Positions 23,021 to 34,626 of a DNA stretch of 64,000 bases are shown piece after piece. Position 1 is the first letter of the stretch; each line of letters opens with the position of its first letter. The stretch spans positions 23,690,327 to 23,754,326 of the forward strand of contig OZ010578.1 in NCBI GenBank assembly GCA_963932145.1, given 5' to 3'. The DNA is from Acanthosepion lycidas. Taxonomy: Eukaryota > Mollusca > Cephalopoda > Sepiida > Sepiidae. The position numbers and the translations under genes were made by a program. The notes under the pieces were generated by a model. That model had not been told where the DNA came from. It worked only from the letters and a program-made list of their open reading frames with translations, and made no database searches.

Positions 23021-25529
23021 ATTATTTTAGAAATGTTACTTGCTTGTTTGTTTGGGTTTTTTTTGTTTTGTTTTGTTTTTTTTTGTTGTTTTTTTGTTTT
23101 TTTACCCTCACTTATTTAATTTTATGAAATTTTGAGAAATTCATTTTTGTACTCCTTAATGTTTATATTAGTTATATGCAGAAGTCCTTGGAGAATTGAA
23201 ATTTGAAAATCTTCTGACTCATAAAAGATGCAATAAAAATAAGACATTATTTAATTAGAAAAGCTTTTACCTGCTTTTATGAATAAAATGTATTATGAGC
23301 GCTATTATCTTAAAGGAAAAATATTTCTGATGAATAATGAATTTTTACAGGAAATCATTTTTTATAAAGTTTTAAATCTTTTAAAATTTTGTATTAATTA
23401 CTACCAGTTAGGTGATATTTTTAAGTAAAAACTATTTATTAATCATAAATGGAAAAGCTTACTGCAATTTATTGACCACCAGTATTTTAAAAAGAATTAC
23501 AAATATTTTTGGGGTGTATAAATGTGCTGGACATCTATAAACAACATTATCAGTAAACAAGAACGTGAATATAGTAAAGAGTACCTAAAATTTAATAAGA
23601 CATTAGATTATAGAGAATATTTTCCTAAATTTTAGAGATTACTAAGTAGTTAAAAATTATATACAAAAAAAGTCATGTTATATTCCTCAAGTAATTTTTA
23701 CAGATGTCATAGAAAAAAAAAGTAGCTTAATTTCTGGCTGTCAGTCTGTCAACACCTAATCAAAACACTTACCTCTCTGTTAAAAAATGTATTTCTGTGA
23801 TATTTTAATCTAAAAGTAGTACTTGTTTCAAATCAAATTAATTAAACTTTAAATTGACTAATATTTTTCAAATATAATTTTATATTTTTGAAAGATTTTT
23901 TATTAAGAGAATTACATTGTGTTGAGTGATAGCTAAAATCAGCAAATTTTTTTCTCTCTCTCCCTTACACACGCACACAATAAAATAATATAAAAATTGA
24001 ATAACTGAAACACTGATTAGCAACAGGAAATAAGTTTAGTTAAGAAAACTAATTATTGTGTTTCTAACTAAATTTGAATTTCTATAAATATTCAGATGAA
24101 AACGGCTTTAAGCAGAAGAGACGAACCAGTCTGCATTCATTGAGAGTTAGATTGCCATTAAGTTTAATTTGCAAAGATGAATTAGCAAAGAAGAATCCAA
24201 ACATTCAAAGACATTTTTTTTCTCTCAAAAACTCTCAATTGAGAGACTTAGAGAGAGATGCAAGAGAAGAGCATTGAATTAAGATCATTTGGTTGAAAAC
24301 CAATAACTACACAAGTAATGCTATATTTTTCCGGCTGCTCAGGAAACTGTTTACCTCCCCCCACATACACCTACTGACAGTAGGTTAAGACACAATGTCC
24401 TAAGATAGAACAGAAAAAAAACTATTAGATTTTCTTTTTTGGGATGCCTCCTCTTCAGCAACTGACTATGACCCTCTGCCCTGCAGTCTGGATGGGACAA
24501 CCCATTCAAACTGGACTTTGGATAATTTCAACGTCAGGGCCAAAAAGCTGGACAGCAATTAAATATTTAATAAGCTTTGCTTAGTTTGTACAAAGTTAAA
24601 GATATGAGGCACTTAGTGACGATCAAACTTGGTGGTACATGATCAAACGGGTTATCCTACCAGCCATTGTGATTGCTCTAGAAATGGCAAAGCAAGAAAA
24701 TCTTTTTCTGATGGAAAATATTTAAAGTACAGTTTCATCATCTGAATGCGTTTTCAAGATTTGAAAAGCAAGGTTGAAAGTGTGATTGAAGGCATGTTAT
24801 TGTTTGAAAGAACTGTTTAAAAAAAACAAAAACTGTTGAAATGGCCAACAATGTAAAATGTCAGCTTGTTAGTGAGATCAAATCTGCATTGATATATTCT
24901 CTTGCTGTTGGTGACTTTTAGGATATCAGTGATATTGTATAATTAACATTTGTTTGCAGATGTACTAACTCTGTTGGATCACAATACTTTCTTCAGTTGT
25001 TCCCACTTAAAGCTAAATTTGTATAGATTGTATTGTATCTGTGGCGATATGCACCACATTTATTTAACCTTGACTAGGAATGAAGTAGAAAAGGACAAGC
25101 AAAGACACTGGAAGTTACCAAACATGAATGGTCACAATGCAATTTATATTTGATGTAAAATAGCGCATAGTATAAAATACAAGACAGAACGTAATGGTTC
25201 AAAACATAGGAATTGAATTTATTAGTGTTTTAGTGTACATATAAGCTGAAGGTTAGAATGAGTTATGTCTCTTAGATTTGGAAATATTTGTACTGGAGCT
25301 CACGAAGTTGAAGTAATTATTAAGCTGAAGTTTTAGAAGAATAAAGTTCCTGTTGCATGTTAGGAAAAGTTGGTAGAGTTCAGAAGAGTTAAGAGTTTGT
25401 ACTTGCATGAATGTTGGTAATGATCTTTAACATCTGACTGCAAGGTTAAGACGGGAGCTCTTGGAGATTACATGTTGGCAGCCAGGAGAAAGATGAATGA
25501 AGAGAACATGAGGGAACTTATCCGTGTTT
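23021..25529. other. AT-rich DNA, little recognised
   Basis: T/GT-rich run at 23055-23105. A short open stretch at 24074-24277 starts at TTG and has no family resemblance. A SINE-like fragment at 24.6 kb is listed separately. Confidence 0.45.
24595..24690 (-). mobile_element. tRNA-headed SINE-like fragment
   Basis: The reverse complement shows CACAATGGCTGGTAGGATAA (A-box-like) and AAGTTTGATCGTCACTAAGT (B box plus body), a diverged member of the same family. Confidence 0.45.
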
Positions 25530-25690
25530 TGTTTATATAAGGCTGTGTCACACATGATCGGCTCCAAAGCTTGTGCAGCGGAAAATTATTCCTCGCATTC
25601 CGACGATTTGATTGGTCGGAATTGACCAATCAGCAAGCTAGTTTTGAGGAGATTAGCCAATGAATGCTTGTTGCATGATCTTCTGTAACT
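25530..25690 (-). promoter_or_regulatory. Promoter-like cluster (TATA plus three CCAAT-type boxes), reverse strand
   Basis: Read on the minus strand there are ATTGG/CCAAT-type pentamers at about 25652-25656 (ATTGG), 25625-25629 (ATTGG) and 25611-25615 (CCAAT). Then comes CCTTATATAAAC at about 25532-25543, in the order and spacing of a pol II core promoter. The patch is less AT-rich than its flanks. It could be the promoter of the unidentified minus-strand exon 4 kb downstream. It could equally be the U3 of a retroelement LTR, since an AATAAA lies about 315 bases further along on the same strand near 25217. I found no clean LTR ends. Confidence 0.3.
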
Positions 25691-25935
25691 GAATGTTTTC
25701 AAAATCAAGAACGTGACATTAATTAATGAACAATGCATTAAGCGTGAAAGGCCCTACAACAAGGGTTGATTGCACACTTTTACAAAGAACATATCCTACT
25801 TCAGTTTTAATGCATAACTAATGTACCAATGCTGTATGAAATAATAGCAATTATTCAAAAACTTTAATCTTGAAATGCAATGAAACAAGATTTAATAAAG
25901 CAAAGATCCAGAATTCCCAACTAAAATAGAAGCCA

Positions 25936-26528
25936 TTAGGTTGACACAAAAATGTCGTTTTTTGACAATTTTTTTGATTATCGTTCACCCATTTATCCAA
26001 CTTTTTGACTTCCCTATTTGCTTTAAATGGCGAACGACTGTTGAGTGGTTGACCTCGAGTTCAACAGCAACTTCTTGTGTGGTTTTGCGAGGATCGGCTT
26101 CAATTAAGGCTTTCAAATGTTTGTTATCAACCGCAGTCAGCCGGCCGTGACCATCTTCATCTTCGAGGCTCTTGTCACCATTGCGAAATTTCTTGAACCA
26201 CCTTTGTGCCACACATTCGTTAGTGGTTCCTGGGCCAAACGCATCATTGATATCACAAGCTGTCTTGGCAGCTTTTCGGCCTAGTTTGAACTGGAACAAG
26301 AAAATTGTCCGGATTTGAATTTTGTCCATGCTGTCAAAAAGCCTGCAAAAAAATGAATGAAGAGATTGAGAACGCTAACGAATAACACGATTCGATAGAG
26401 CGAAAAACGCGCTTCAAAATGATATATAACATGGCTATATATATATATATATATCAATGAATTAATTCAGAAATCATATATAAAAGTAACATATGTGAGA
26501 AAACAACATTATTTTTGCACCAACCTAA
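25936..26528 (-). mobile_element. Internally deleted mariner element
   Basis: Terminal inverted repeats TTAGGTTGACACAAAAATG... (left) and ...CATTATTTTTGCACCAACCTAA (right) bound about 593 bp. TA follows the right end. The only coding remnant is the transposase N-terminus on the minus strand. Complete mariners are about 1.3 kb, so the catalytic half has been lost. The right end (5' for the transposase) matches the arms of the palindromic MITEs elsewhere in this window. Confidence 0.85.
25985..26329 (-). pseudogene. Mariner transposase, N-terminal DNA-binding part only
   Basis: A 114-codon minus-strand frame starts with ATG and holds the paired helix-turn-helix region. Typical mariner segments are CVAQRWFKKFRNGDKSLEDE, a GHGRLTAVDN linker, and NHSTVVRHLKQIGK of the second helix-turn-helix. 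It stops just where the WVPH-type motif and the DDD catalytic domain should begin. It could at most bind terminal repeats. Confidence 0.85.
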
Positions 26529-27128
26529 TAATAAATAATTTAATTAATCCATTGTCTTCATATTTTTAGACGTTTAATGGTACCTATGATTTATTGATTA
26601 CTCTTGGCAATATGTAAACTACTTTTTGCTCAATATCTTTTCATGTTGAGTATTTTATGTGTTTAATATAACGGTGACTCAAAATGGAAGCATCTAAATA
26701 CAGAAAAAGAAAGACTATGACAACAAAGCCCATCTCAAAACTGAACTAAGTTGATAACTTAGACAAAGGTATCCGAGTTCCTTGCAAGAAAGATTGCAAT
26801 CAAAGAAGTCTAGTAACAATGGAACAGATTAAACAATACGTTTTACTTGAACTAATTTTTCTAACTAAAGTTATTTTATTTGTACAGATAACGTCAAATA
26901 CACACACATAAATTTACTACCTTAAGTTCATTTACCTCCCTTCCCACTATAGGATGTGACACAAAAGATATAAATAAATACACAGCAGCAATTATTATAT
27001 TGTAGATATATTAAGAATTTCTTTTTTTGTCCAAAGGAAATATGAATATTAATGCAAGGATCCATATTAATATCATCCAAGAGGCAATAGAACACTAGTT
27101 CAGGACAACTGGTTAATTGTTTTGGAAG

Positions 27129-27330
27129 TGATGTAATGAATATGAATACACCTGTGTTCCCCCTCGCATATGATTGACTGGTGTCAGCCATAAATGCAGG
27201 CTAATGTAGAGGTACAGGTAGATGCCCATTGGTCTACGCCTATTGCCTACACCTATTGACTGTGACAACAACGAGTACCAGTTCCATTACTGCTACCTGC
27301 TAGATTGTTCTACTCAGTTACAGTAGCCTA
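27129..27330 (+). repeat. 5' LTR, 3'-truncated
   Basis: This copy aligns with 28442 onward from TGATGTAATGAATATG to CAGTAGCCTA, with scattered substitutions and an indel of about 25 bases near 27220. It lacks roughly the last 50 bases, including the terminal CA, and runs directly into integrase coding sequence. Confidence 0.8.
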
Positions 27331-27342
27331 TACGCAGATAGG

Positions 27343-28230
27343 GTTGTAATGTCAGTTACTTTACAAAAGAAAATTTTGAAAGAATTTCACACTGGCCACC
27401 CAGGGATTTCAAGAATGAAATCTCTAATGAGAGGCTATACATATTGGCCGAGGATGGACCAAGACATAGAAAATTTGAAACAGTGCAAAGGATATCAACC
27501 GGCAGCAAGGGATCCACCGGTAAAGATTCAACCATGGCCAAAAACAGATGTCCTATGGACTCGATTGCATATTGATTATGCAGGGCCCATAAATGGATCT
27601 TATTACCTGATTATTGTAGACAGTTTCACTAAGTGGCCAGAAATTGTTAAGTGCAGACATCCGACTGCAACAAATACAATAAATGTGCTTAATGAAATTT
27701 TTAGTCGCTTTGGACTCCCTAAAACTTTAGTCAGTGACAACAGAATGCAGTTTACAGGAAGACAATTCAAGGAATTCTGTACATATATCATCCAAGATTG
27801 AATGGACAGGCGGAAAAATTTGTGAACACCTGAGCATTGAAGAAATGTCAAGATGTGGACACGAATGAAAGAAGTATTCAAAAATTTTTGGCAGTATATA
27901 CGAATACGACGTCAGGGTTATTGCCAGCAGAGTTGATGTTTGCAAGAAAAATATGCTCTGTGTTTGACAGGCTGTTGCCTAGTCCAGCGAAGAAAACTGC
28001 TAGAAAAGAAAACCAGATGACTAAAGCGTATAAGCCACATAGTTTTTTTCAAGAACTTTAGGGCTGGAAAAACGTTTTGGGAAGGAGTGATAACCAAATA
28101 ATTGGTCAGGTCATATATGCCATAAAAGGGGAAAAGTTTCCATGCAAAAGACATTGGAATCAATTGAGACCTAGATGCACTACAGAGGCCGTGGAAAATA
28201 TCAAAGATTCCAATGGAAGTCTTGTATGAC
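27343..28230 (+). pseudogene. Ty3/gypsy integrase pseudogene
   Basis: The first 150 codons (27349-27798) are open. They show an HHCC zinc-binding region (HTGHPG, then CKGY with the second Cys lost), the first catalytic Asp in HIDYAGP and the second in VSDN. The normally invariant SDNG has become SDNR. A frameshift and a loss of about a dozen codons follow. The catalytic Glu survives at 27813-27815 in a GQAE context. Downstream C-terminal coding (frames near 27837-28061) is interrupted by further stops. The intact enzyme would insert retroelement cDNA; this copy cannot be functional. Confidence 0.85.
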
Positions 28231-28441
28231 GCATTTAAAATTCCCGCTCCAGTAAGTCAACATTCACCAATGGAGATATCCCCGACATCAAGGCCAGAGG
28301 TACCAGTGTTTCAAATGCCACCACTGCAAGGAGGATTGAGGCGAAAAAGACTTATGGAAAAAGCCAATTGATTAAGTCCAGACTCTAAAAAGAGAAAGTA
28401 TTGAAGCTAAATTTCACAGGAAAATTTAGCTCAGCTGGAGG

Positions 28442-28716
28442 TGATGTAATGAATATGGATACACCTGTGTTCCCCCTCACAGGAATGTGATCAGCTGGTG
28501 TCAGCCATAAATGCAGGCTGATGTAGAGGTACAGGACGCCTACTGACGATGCCATTGGCTATCCTATTGGTCTACGCGTATTGCCTACATCTATTGACTG
28601 TGACTACGACAATTACCAGTTCCATTACTGGTACGTGCTAGGTTGTTCTACACGGTTGCAGTAGCCTAAACCACTTAACTATTTCGATCAAATATATCCC
28701 TTCCCGGGATATATCA
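28442..28716 (+). repeat. 3' LTR, complete (275 bp)
   Basis: It runs from TGATGTAATG to CCCGGGATATATCA, and is preceded by a short purine-rich stretch (CTGGAGG) as a weak polypurine tract. It is the complete partner of the truncated copy at 27129-27330 and is followed directly by the GGAAG duplication. Confidence 0.82.
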
Positions 28717-28952
28717 GGAAGATATTTACAGGATGATACAAAATTTTAAATTAAAATTCTATTGTTTATCCTAAAGCCAATTAATTACTTAAAAATCTTA
28801 TTTCAGTCATTTTCCATTTTTTTGTTTTTCTCATTTTCTTTTTACCTAATTATCTTTTTGATTTTTCTCTTTTTCTTTTTTTTCTTTTTTTTTTTTTATT
28901 TCTCTTCATTTTTTCCATTTTTATTTTATTTATTTTTTTTTTTTCGTTTCAG

Positions 28953-29300
28953 ATGTTGGTGCTAATAGTCAGCCTAATTTGGAGATAATTAGCAGCAGAT
29001 TACTTGGCACCTCAATCAATTTTACTTGTTCAAGCAGTGAAAACAATCAGTTTTATGCAACTTTATTAAAAAATCAAACCCAAATGGCATTAATCCCTAC
29101 TTTTGGTTCGACAAACAATATTACTGTTGGGCCATCTTATACCAATAGAATCACTATTTCAAATGGAAAGTTAGCATCCAATATGTACTATTACAGTGTG
29201 GTTCTGTCTAAATTGCAATGTGCTGATGAAGGCAATTATTATTGTGTTGTAAATATTGGGTTTTACAATAAAAATACAATGAAATCTCTTCAAGTCAAAG
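28953..29300 (+). CDS. Exon encoding Ig domain 1 (V-like)
   Basis: This exon follows a pyrimidine-rich tract of about 150 bases ending TTTCAG and is followed by GTAAGT. It is 348 nt and phase 1-1. It encodes 115 whole residues. The Ig cysteine pair is C25 and C97, with the F-strand motif DEGNYYC (D91, G93, Y95, C97). The tryptophan expected about 12 residues after the first cysteine is absent. An extra C89 lies close to C97. Sequons are at N22, N40 and N55. The spacing of 72 residues between the Cys pair suits a V-type fold. The exon is too short and too internal to start the protein, and the open frame upstream of it has no ATG-led signal sequence. Confidence 0.85.
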
Positions 29301-29532
29301 GTAAGTATTTCTTCATTTATTTGCTTTTCAAACAAGTGATCTACAATTAAAGTGACTGTTCTGGAACTTTTTTTTTTTTTTACACTGGGTCCAATAAACT
29401 CTGACTTTTGGAGAGGAATAATCAAAACAGAAAGCATGAACTGTTGTCTTTCATCATTCTTCTGCAGATCTTTTATAAATATTACATTCTTCATCTGTAG
29501 TCTTTCTCTAACATTTATTCTCTTTCGTACAT

Positions 29533-29575
<43 letters not shown>

Positions 29576-32500
29576 AAGTTAAAATTTGACTCGAGGAAAA
29601 AAAATATTTGAGCTGTTAATGTAAAAATTCATGTGAATGATTGCCAAAATTGGGCATTTCTTGCTGAATGATAGTCCATATTTGGGTTTGGGTAGACTCA
29701 TTATGATTGATAACAATCAAATAAAGATATTCAATTACGTATGCCACTATAAATAATTACCATACTCAAATTATTTCATTCATTTATTGAAAATTATTTA
29801 CAATGATTTGATTATTTTAACCACTTTGGTGTATGACTTTCATGTAAGTTAAGCAAAAAAAAATTCTTCTCTCTCTTTTAATCAATTTCAACAAGCAATG
29901 AAAAATGGATACTTTACAGCAATGAGAAATGAACCAACATTAACCCTATCAAAGGCTATTCGGTATCTCCTGAATATGGCAGGAAAGGAATCCTATATAA
30001 TGAAATCTTTTTGAAGGATTAGGAGAGATAGCAAAAAAACAAATTTAAAAGCTACAAAGGACAGTAAACTGGAGAGCTTTGATCACCCATGTCTTGAAAG
30101 AACACTGCACATAAAAGAGGAATAAATCTAATGGACTTTTTCATTACCCAATATATTAATAGACTTTATTGTAACAAAAAGTAACAATAGGATGAAGAGG
30201 TACATTGGCATGTACTGCAATAATGACTAACAAGCTAACCTGATTGACTGTTACTATTAAGTAGTGGCTAACCTATACTTGTGCCAAGATGAAGCTCAGC
30301 TCAGTGAATAACAAAACAGCGTCCAACTAATAAATCTTATTACATACAAAGCCTTGCAAGAGTTGGACAATTAACACTAACCGAGAAGAATGGATAATAT
30401 TAGGCATTATATTCCAATACAGAAATCAAAGCTGCTGGGGAAATGGAGTATTGTCGCTACATCTAGGCTGGCACTGCTCAATCCTCACTTTCCAGCCTCA
30501 GTGGAGTTAAAAAAAAAAAAAAAAAAGTATTTGTGCAGCATTGTGGTTAATGATTTGCTTTCCATTCTTCAATTGTTTTTGAAAATAATTCTTGCTCCCA
30601 CCAGTTCAGACCTTCACAGCTAGAACCTGCCATGCCACATAAATATGGTTGACTCATCCTTAATTCCCTTTATAATTGAGCAGTAAATTCCATTCAAACG
30701 GCTTCTTCTTCAAAACTCTTGCAATGTTGAATGAACTCCCGAGTGGATGCTTCCCTAATTGCTACAATTTTAACCACTTCAAGTCGAGAGTTAACCATTT
30801 TCTCTTTGACCTAATATTTGGTGAGCAATAGTAAACAAGAATATTAGACATGATTCAGTCCATTTGGTACACCAAGCACCAACAGAAAGGATATCTGGTT
30901 TATTACCGTGACAAGTAAATGATCAGGTACCAAATGTCTCAAAACAAAACCAGAACTCTGTCCCAACTAAAGACAAGGGGTGCAATGATGACTTTTTATG
31001 CCTCATTGGTCCAAAAATGGACACCTGTAGAATAAGATAAACAAGGCTTTGGGAATAAGAAGAGTTTAATAAGATGTGGGGGGGGAGATTCTAATGAAAG
31101 AAATAACCGTGAAATTTCTTAAGCTAAAAACTTGTTTATTAAGTGATATTTTCTTTTTTTTTTATCATCATCATCAGTCCCACGACCAGGTGTGGTCATA
31201 GGGTCACTGCAGAGTTGAGCACCTGACTACCTCCCTACACATATCTCTGTTGCCTGGCAATCTCTAGGTCTTCACAAATCATATCCAGTCCATTCATTGA
31301 CATTTTCGGCCAATTATTTCTTTTCTGCTTGCCTCTTTTACCCAAGGTGGTACTTTGTAGTATGGCAGTGGAAAGATCGTTGTCTCTTACAATGTGGCTA
31401 CACCATTTCAACTTGACTGTGGTTATGAGATCATCCAATAGGCTTTGTCTGATGATACCTCATATTGACATCATGTGATGCAGTCTGTGTAGGAGACACT
31501 CAGCTGATTCTTGGAATATCTAATCTCTAATACTTGGGTTTTCTGAAACAGCTTGACTGTTAATGTTCAAGACTTAGAAATGTGCAGAAATGCCAAGAAA
31601 GCCAATGCATGTAACAACTTTGATTAAAGACCTATTTTGTCTTCCAGATGGTTCTTTCTTTTGCAACAACTACCATTATTTGTACTGCTCTTTTGAAATT
31701 ATAGTTGATAGTTGTAACGAGTCCAGTTCAGCACAGGTCAAGTTGTGTTGATCCTTCTCTCTGCTCATCTGTACAGATCATCTTTTATTCAGGTTTTTGA
31801 CCACATATGCAAATTAGCAATAGTTCTCATAACACTAGAACCATGCATGCACTTTACATAAATGGCAAATGGCAGCTTCGACCAATTACGAGATACATCA
31901 TAGCCTTTTAGCCACAAGTAGATTAAAATTTCTTGGTCATATTTCACCACAGAAATTCTTTCTATTCTGAAATCTTTCTTTGCTGATGATTAAGCCAAGA
32001 TGTTTGAATTTCAAAATTTATCAATGGGCAAATTATTACACTTGTCCTATTACTGCTGAAAGATTAAATTGCAAAATCCTTACTCAATTATCGTGTGCAG
32101 TATTGAATTCAGAAAAATACCTGGAACAAGGTACGAAGCTTTACTTGTGTTTCTAAGACTCAATATTTGTTGCATTCAGATCAGGTGCCTCATTTGTGTT
32201 TCTTTGGTAACATCAGTTTGACCAATGAACTCTAAGGTCTCAGTGTTAAGCAAAGCATTTTACTGAACAAGATGTATATACTGTTTTCATTTTTCAATTT
32301 CTATATTTTACTCAATAAATAGGCCTCAGTTTCTGTGAATAAAATCCCAGTCCACTCAGTGATGATTCTTTTTCATGTCTCTTGATTTCCTTTTAATTTT
32401 CTGTCTTAAATGGTTTTAGATTTTTCCCCAGGTATTGTAGTTTCTGAATTGAAAAAAAAAAAAAAAAAAAAAAAAAGGTGTATGCATTTACAGGAATTAA

Positions 32501-34443
32501 CATCATGGAATTGTTTAACCAATTTTGAATCTCTCTCCAATGCCTCTCAGCTTTTTACTAATATTCTTGAAAGGGAGAAAATTAATCTAATTGTCTATCC
32601 TTGTGACCATCCTGGTTATAGTCACCTATACTGTTATGCTACAATATTTACTTCATGAGAACCTATTTGTGTGTATATGGCAAGCTATTTTCTCTTGTTT
32701 AGAAAACAGCTGCTGTGTCCTGTTTTAGTTTTGACATGTGGCAAGAAAAACAACAGTGGTAGCAGATTATAAATATCAAGTAATGACTGATAGTTCAAAA
32801 GACCCAAGGTCAACTGCTTAAATACTCTTAAAAGAATGAATTCTACCAGTCTTGTGTACAAGTCATTTTGCTTAAGCCTCCTGTAATGGAAATGAATTGC
32901 AGGCAAAGCAGCCAATCATTACTGATAATGGTACTCAAAAGAAACAATGTTTAATATGTCATCTCTGCAGAAAAACAGCACATGGCTGCCCTTCCAGAAT
33001 AGAACCGTTGTAAACCATAAAATGTCTGGTTACGAAGAATGTTTACCAGCTTCCCCACATGATATTCAGGATATCAAGCAGAACAGTGTTAGCTATGCAA
33101 ATGATTCTTTTTGCTATCCAACCACTAAAGTTTTAGGTTCCATAAAAGCAGGCACATGTTCTAGTAAGAGGGACCTTGGCAGTGCACCATGTTGACTGTA
33201 CAATGGGATTGCAATGCATTACCAATGATTTTTGTTATCCAGTGGCATTTCAGATTTGTTCATCCTTGCTTGTGTTTCTAGCATCTTGGCTGCATTCATC
33301 CTCTACATGTTTCCATATGGAAGTCTTGTCTCTGCTCTGCTTATTGTGAGCAAGTGTTTTATCCTGGTGCTGCTAAGTTTTCCATCTCTCTTCATTGGCA
33401 GATACCCAAACAAGAAGAAAATACTTTGCCTTAATTGACTATGCAGGAAAATGGAGCATCCAGTAATTCTTGTACTAAATGCCCCCTCACTTTTACCTTT
33501 TTGACTGAAATATCCAAGATTTTTAGTTGCTTTTTGTATAATAGTTATCTAGAAACATTTTATCGTGCTGATCTGCCCACTCCTTATTTGGCCTGTCTGC
33601 TGCTTTTATTATATCTTTTCTTTGTTTCATATTTCAAATTGCCAAAATTCAGAACTGAAATAGCTTTGACTGGGATTCTAACTTGTATACTGTACTACAG
33701 GAGCTGACTCTGTCATATAAAAATACCTCTTCCCTTTGGCTAAAATCTCACTACCACATCGTTCAGGCATTGTTTTCTACTTTGTAAAATTTTAGATTTT
33801 AGAGATTTGTAACTTTTAAAAATTATGAAAAATGTTCATCAAAAAATCCAAAATAAGAAAAGGCTTCATATAAATCAAATCTTGCCATAATCAAGCAAAA
33901 GTCAGATAAGTTTCCATAACCTTCTGTACATTCTTTTAAAAATGTGTTTATCAATAAAACGACCCTTATAGATGTTGATATGTCAGAATATTACTGTAGT
34001 GTACATTTTAACATTTTCAAATGAGTAGATAAGCATTCATAAGAAATGTTAGTTTCCTGTTCATATTAAGATGTATAGAGTCCCTTCCCCCTCTTATAGC
34101 TCCGCTTCTATATTTCAGCAAATGCTCATATGCCAAATCTGACAGCTCCAACAAATTTTGTTGTGCTTGGTGACACTGTGACCTTGAGCTGTACAGCAAA
34201 TGTGGGCAAACCTGCAAGAAATTTGTCTCTGTGTGTCTGGCAAGAAACTGGTTTCAATTGCAGTGAAGCTTCTAAACTGGTTGATTTGGGCAACTGTAGC
34301 TATAGTCAAACCGCAACAATGACTGTCAACATCACAGAGGATATGAATCAAGCAACATGTGAAGTTATCCCTTCAAATGGAAATTTGAAAGTGAATCAAA
34401 ACTGGCAGGTGCAATGTAAGTAAAATCTCTCTCTCTCTCTCTG

Positions 34444-34482
<39 letters not shown>

Positions 34483-34563
34483 CTCTCTCTCTCTCTCTGC
34501 CTCTCTCTCTCTCTCTCTGCCTCTCTCTCTCTCTCTCTCTGCCTCTCTCTCTCTCTCTCTCTG

Positions 34564-34626
<63 letters not shown>

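Larger units (their letters stand above)
27124..28721 (+). mobile_element. Decayed Ty3/gypsy-type LTR retrotransposon with 5-bp target duplication
   Basis: Two direct LTR copies (27129-27330 and 28442-28716) enclose a broken integrase gene. GGAAG lies immediately before the first LTR (27124-27128) and immediately after the second (28717-28721), a 5-bp target-site duplication. The LTR begins TGATGTAATG and ends ATATCA. Everything between the middle of the 5' LTR and the integrase zinc-binding region (gag, protease, RT, RNase H) is missing, so the element is non-autonomous and dead. It sits just 230 bp upstream of the Ig1 exon. Confidence 0.85.
29301..34118 (+). other. Intron between Ig1 and Ig2 exons (4.8 kb)
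   Basis: It contains a 37-base T run (29535-29571), LINE fragments in both orientations (30.6 and 31.2 kb), a 25-base A run at 32452, and a stretch at 32.9-33.7 kb with short open frames of no recognisable family, one of them hydrophobic. No additional Ig exon was found. Confidence 0.6.

Noticed and set aside
24074..24277. 67-codon frame rich in Lys/Arg
   Set aside because: Starts at TTG, lacks splice sites and family resemblance, and sits in AT-rich DNA.
32947..33195. 82-codon frame between Ig1 and Ig2
   Set aside because: No Ig landmarks, no splice sites in the right phase, no recognisable family.
33232..33438. Hydrophobic frame that could be an alternative membrane exon
   Set aside because: No ATG, no convincing splice pair in phase 1, and surrounding frames look like decayed repeat sequence.
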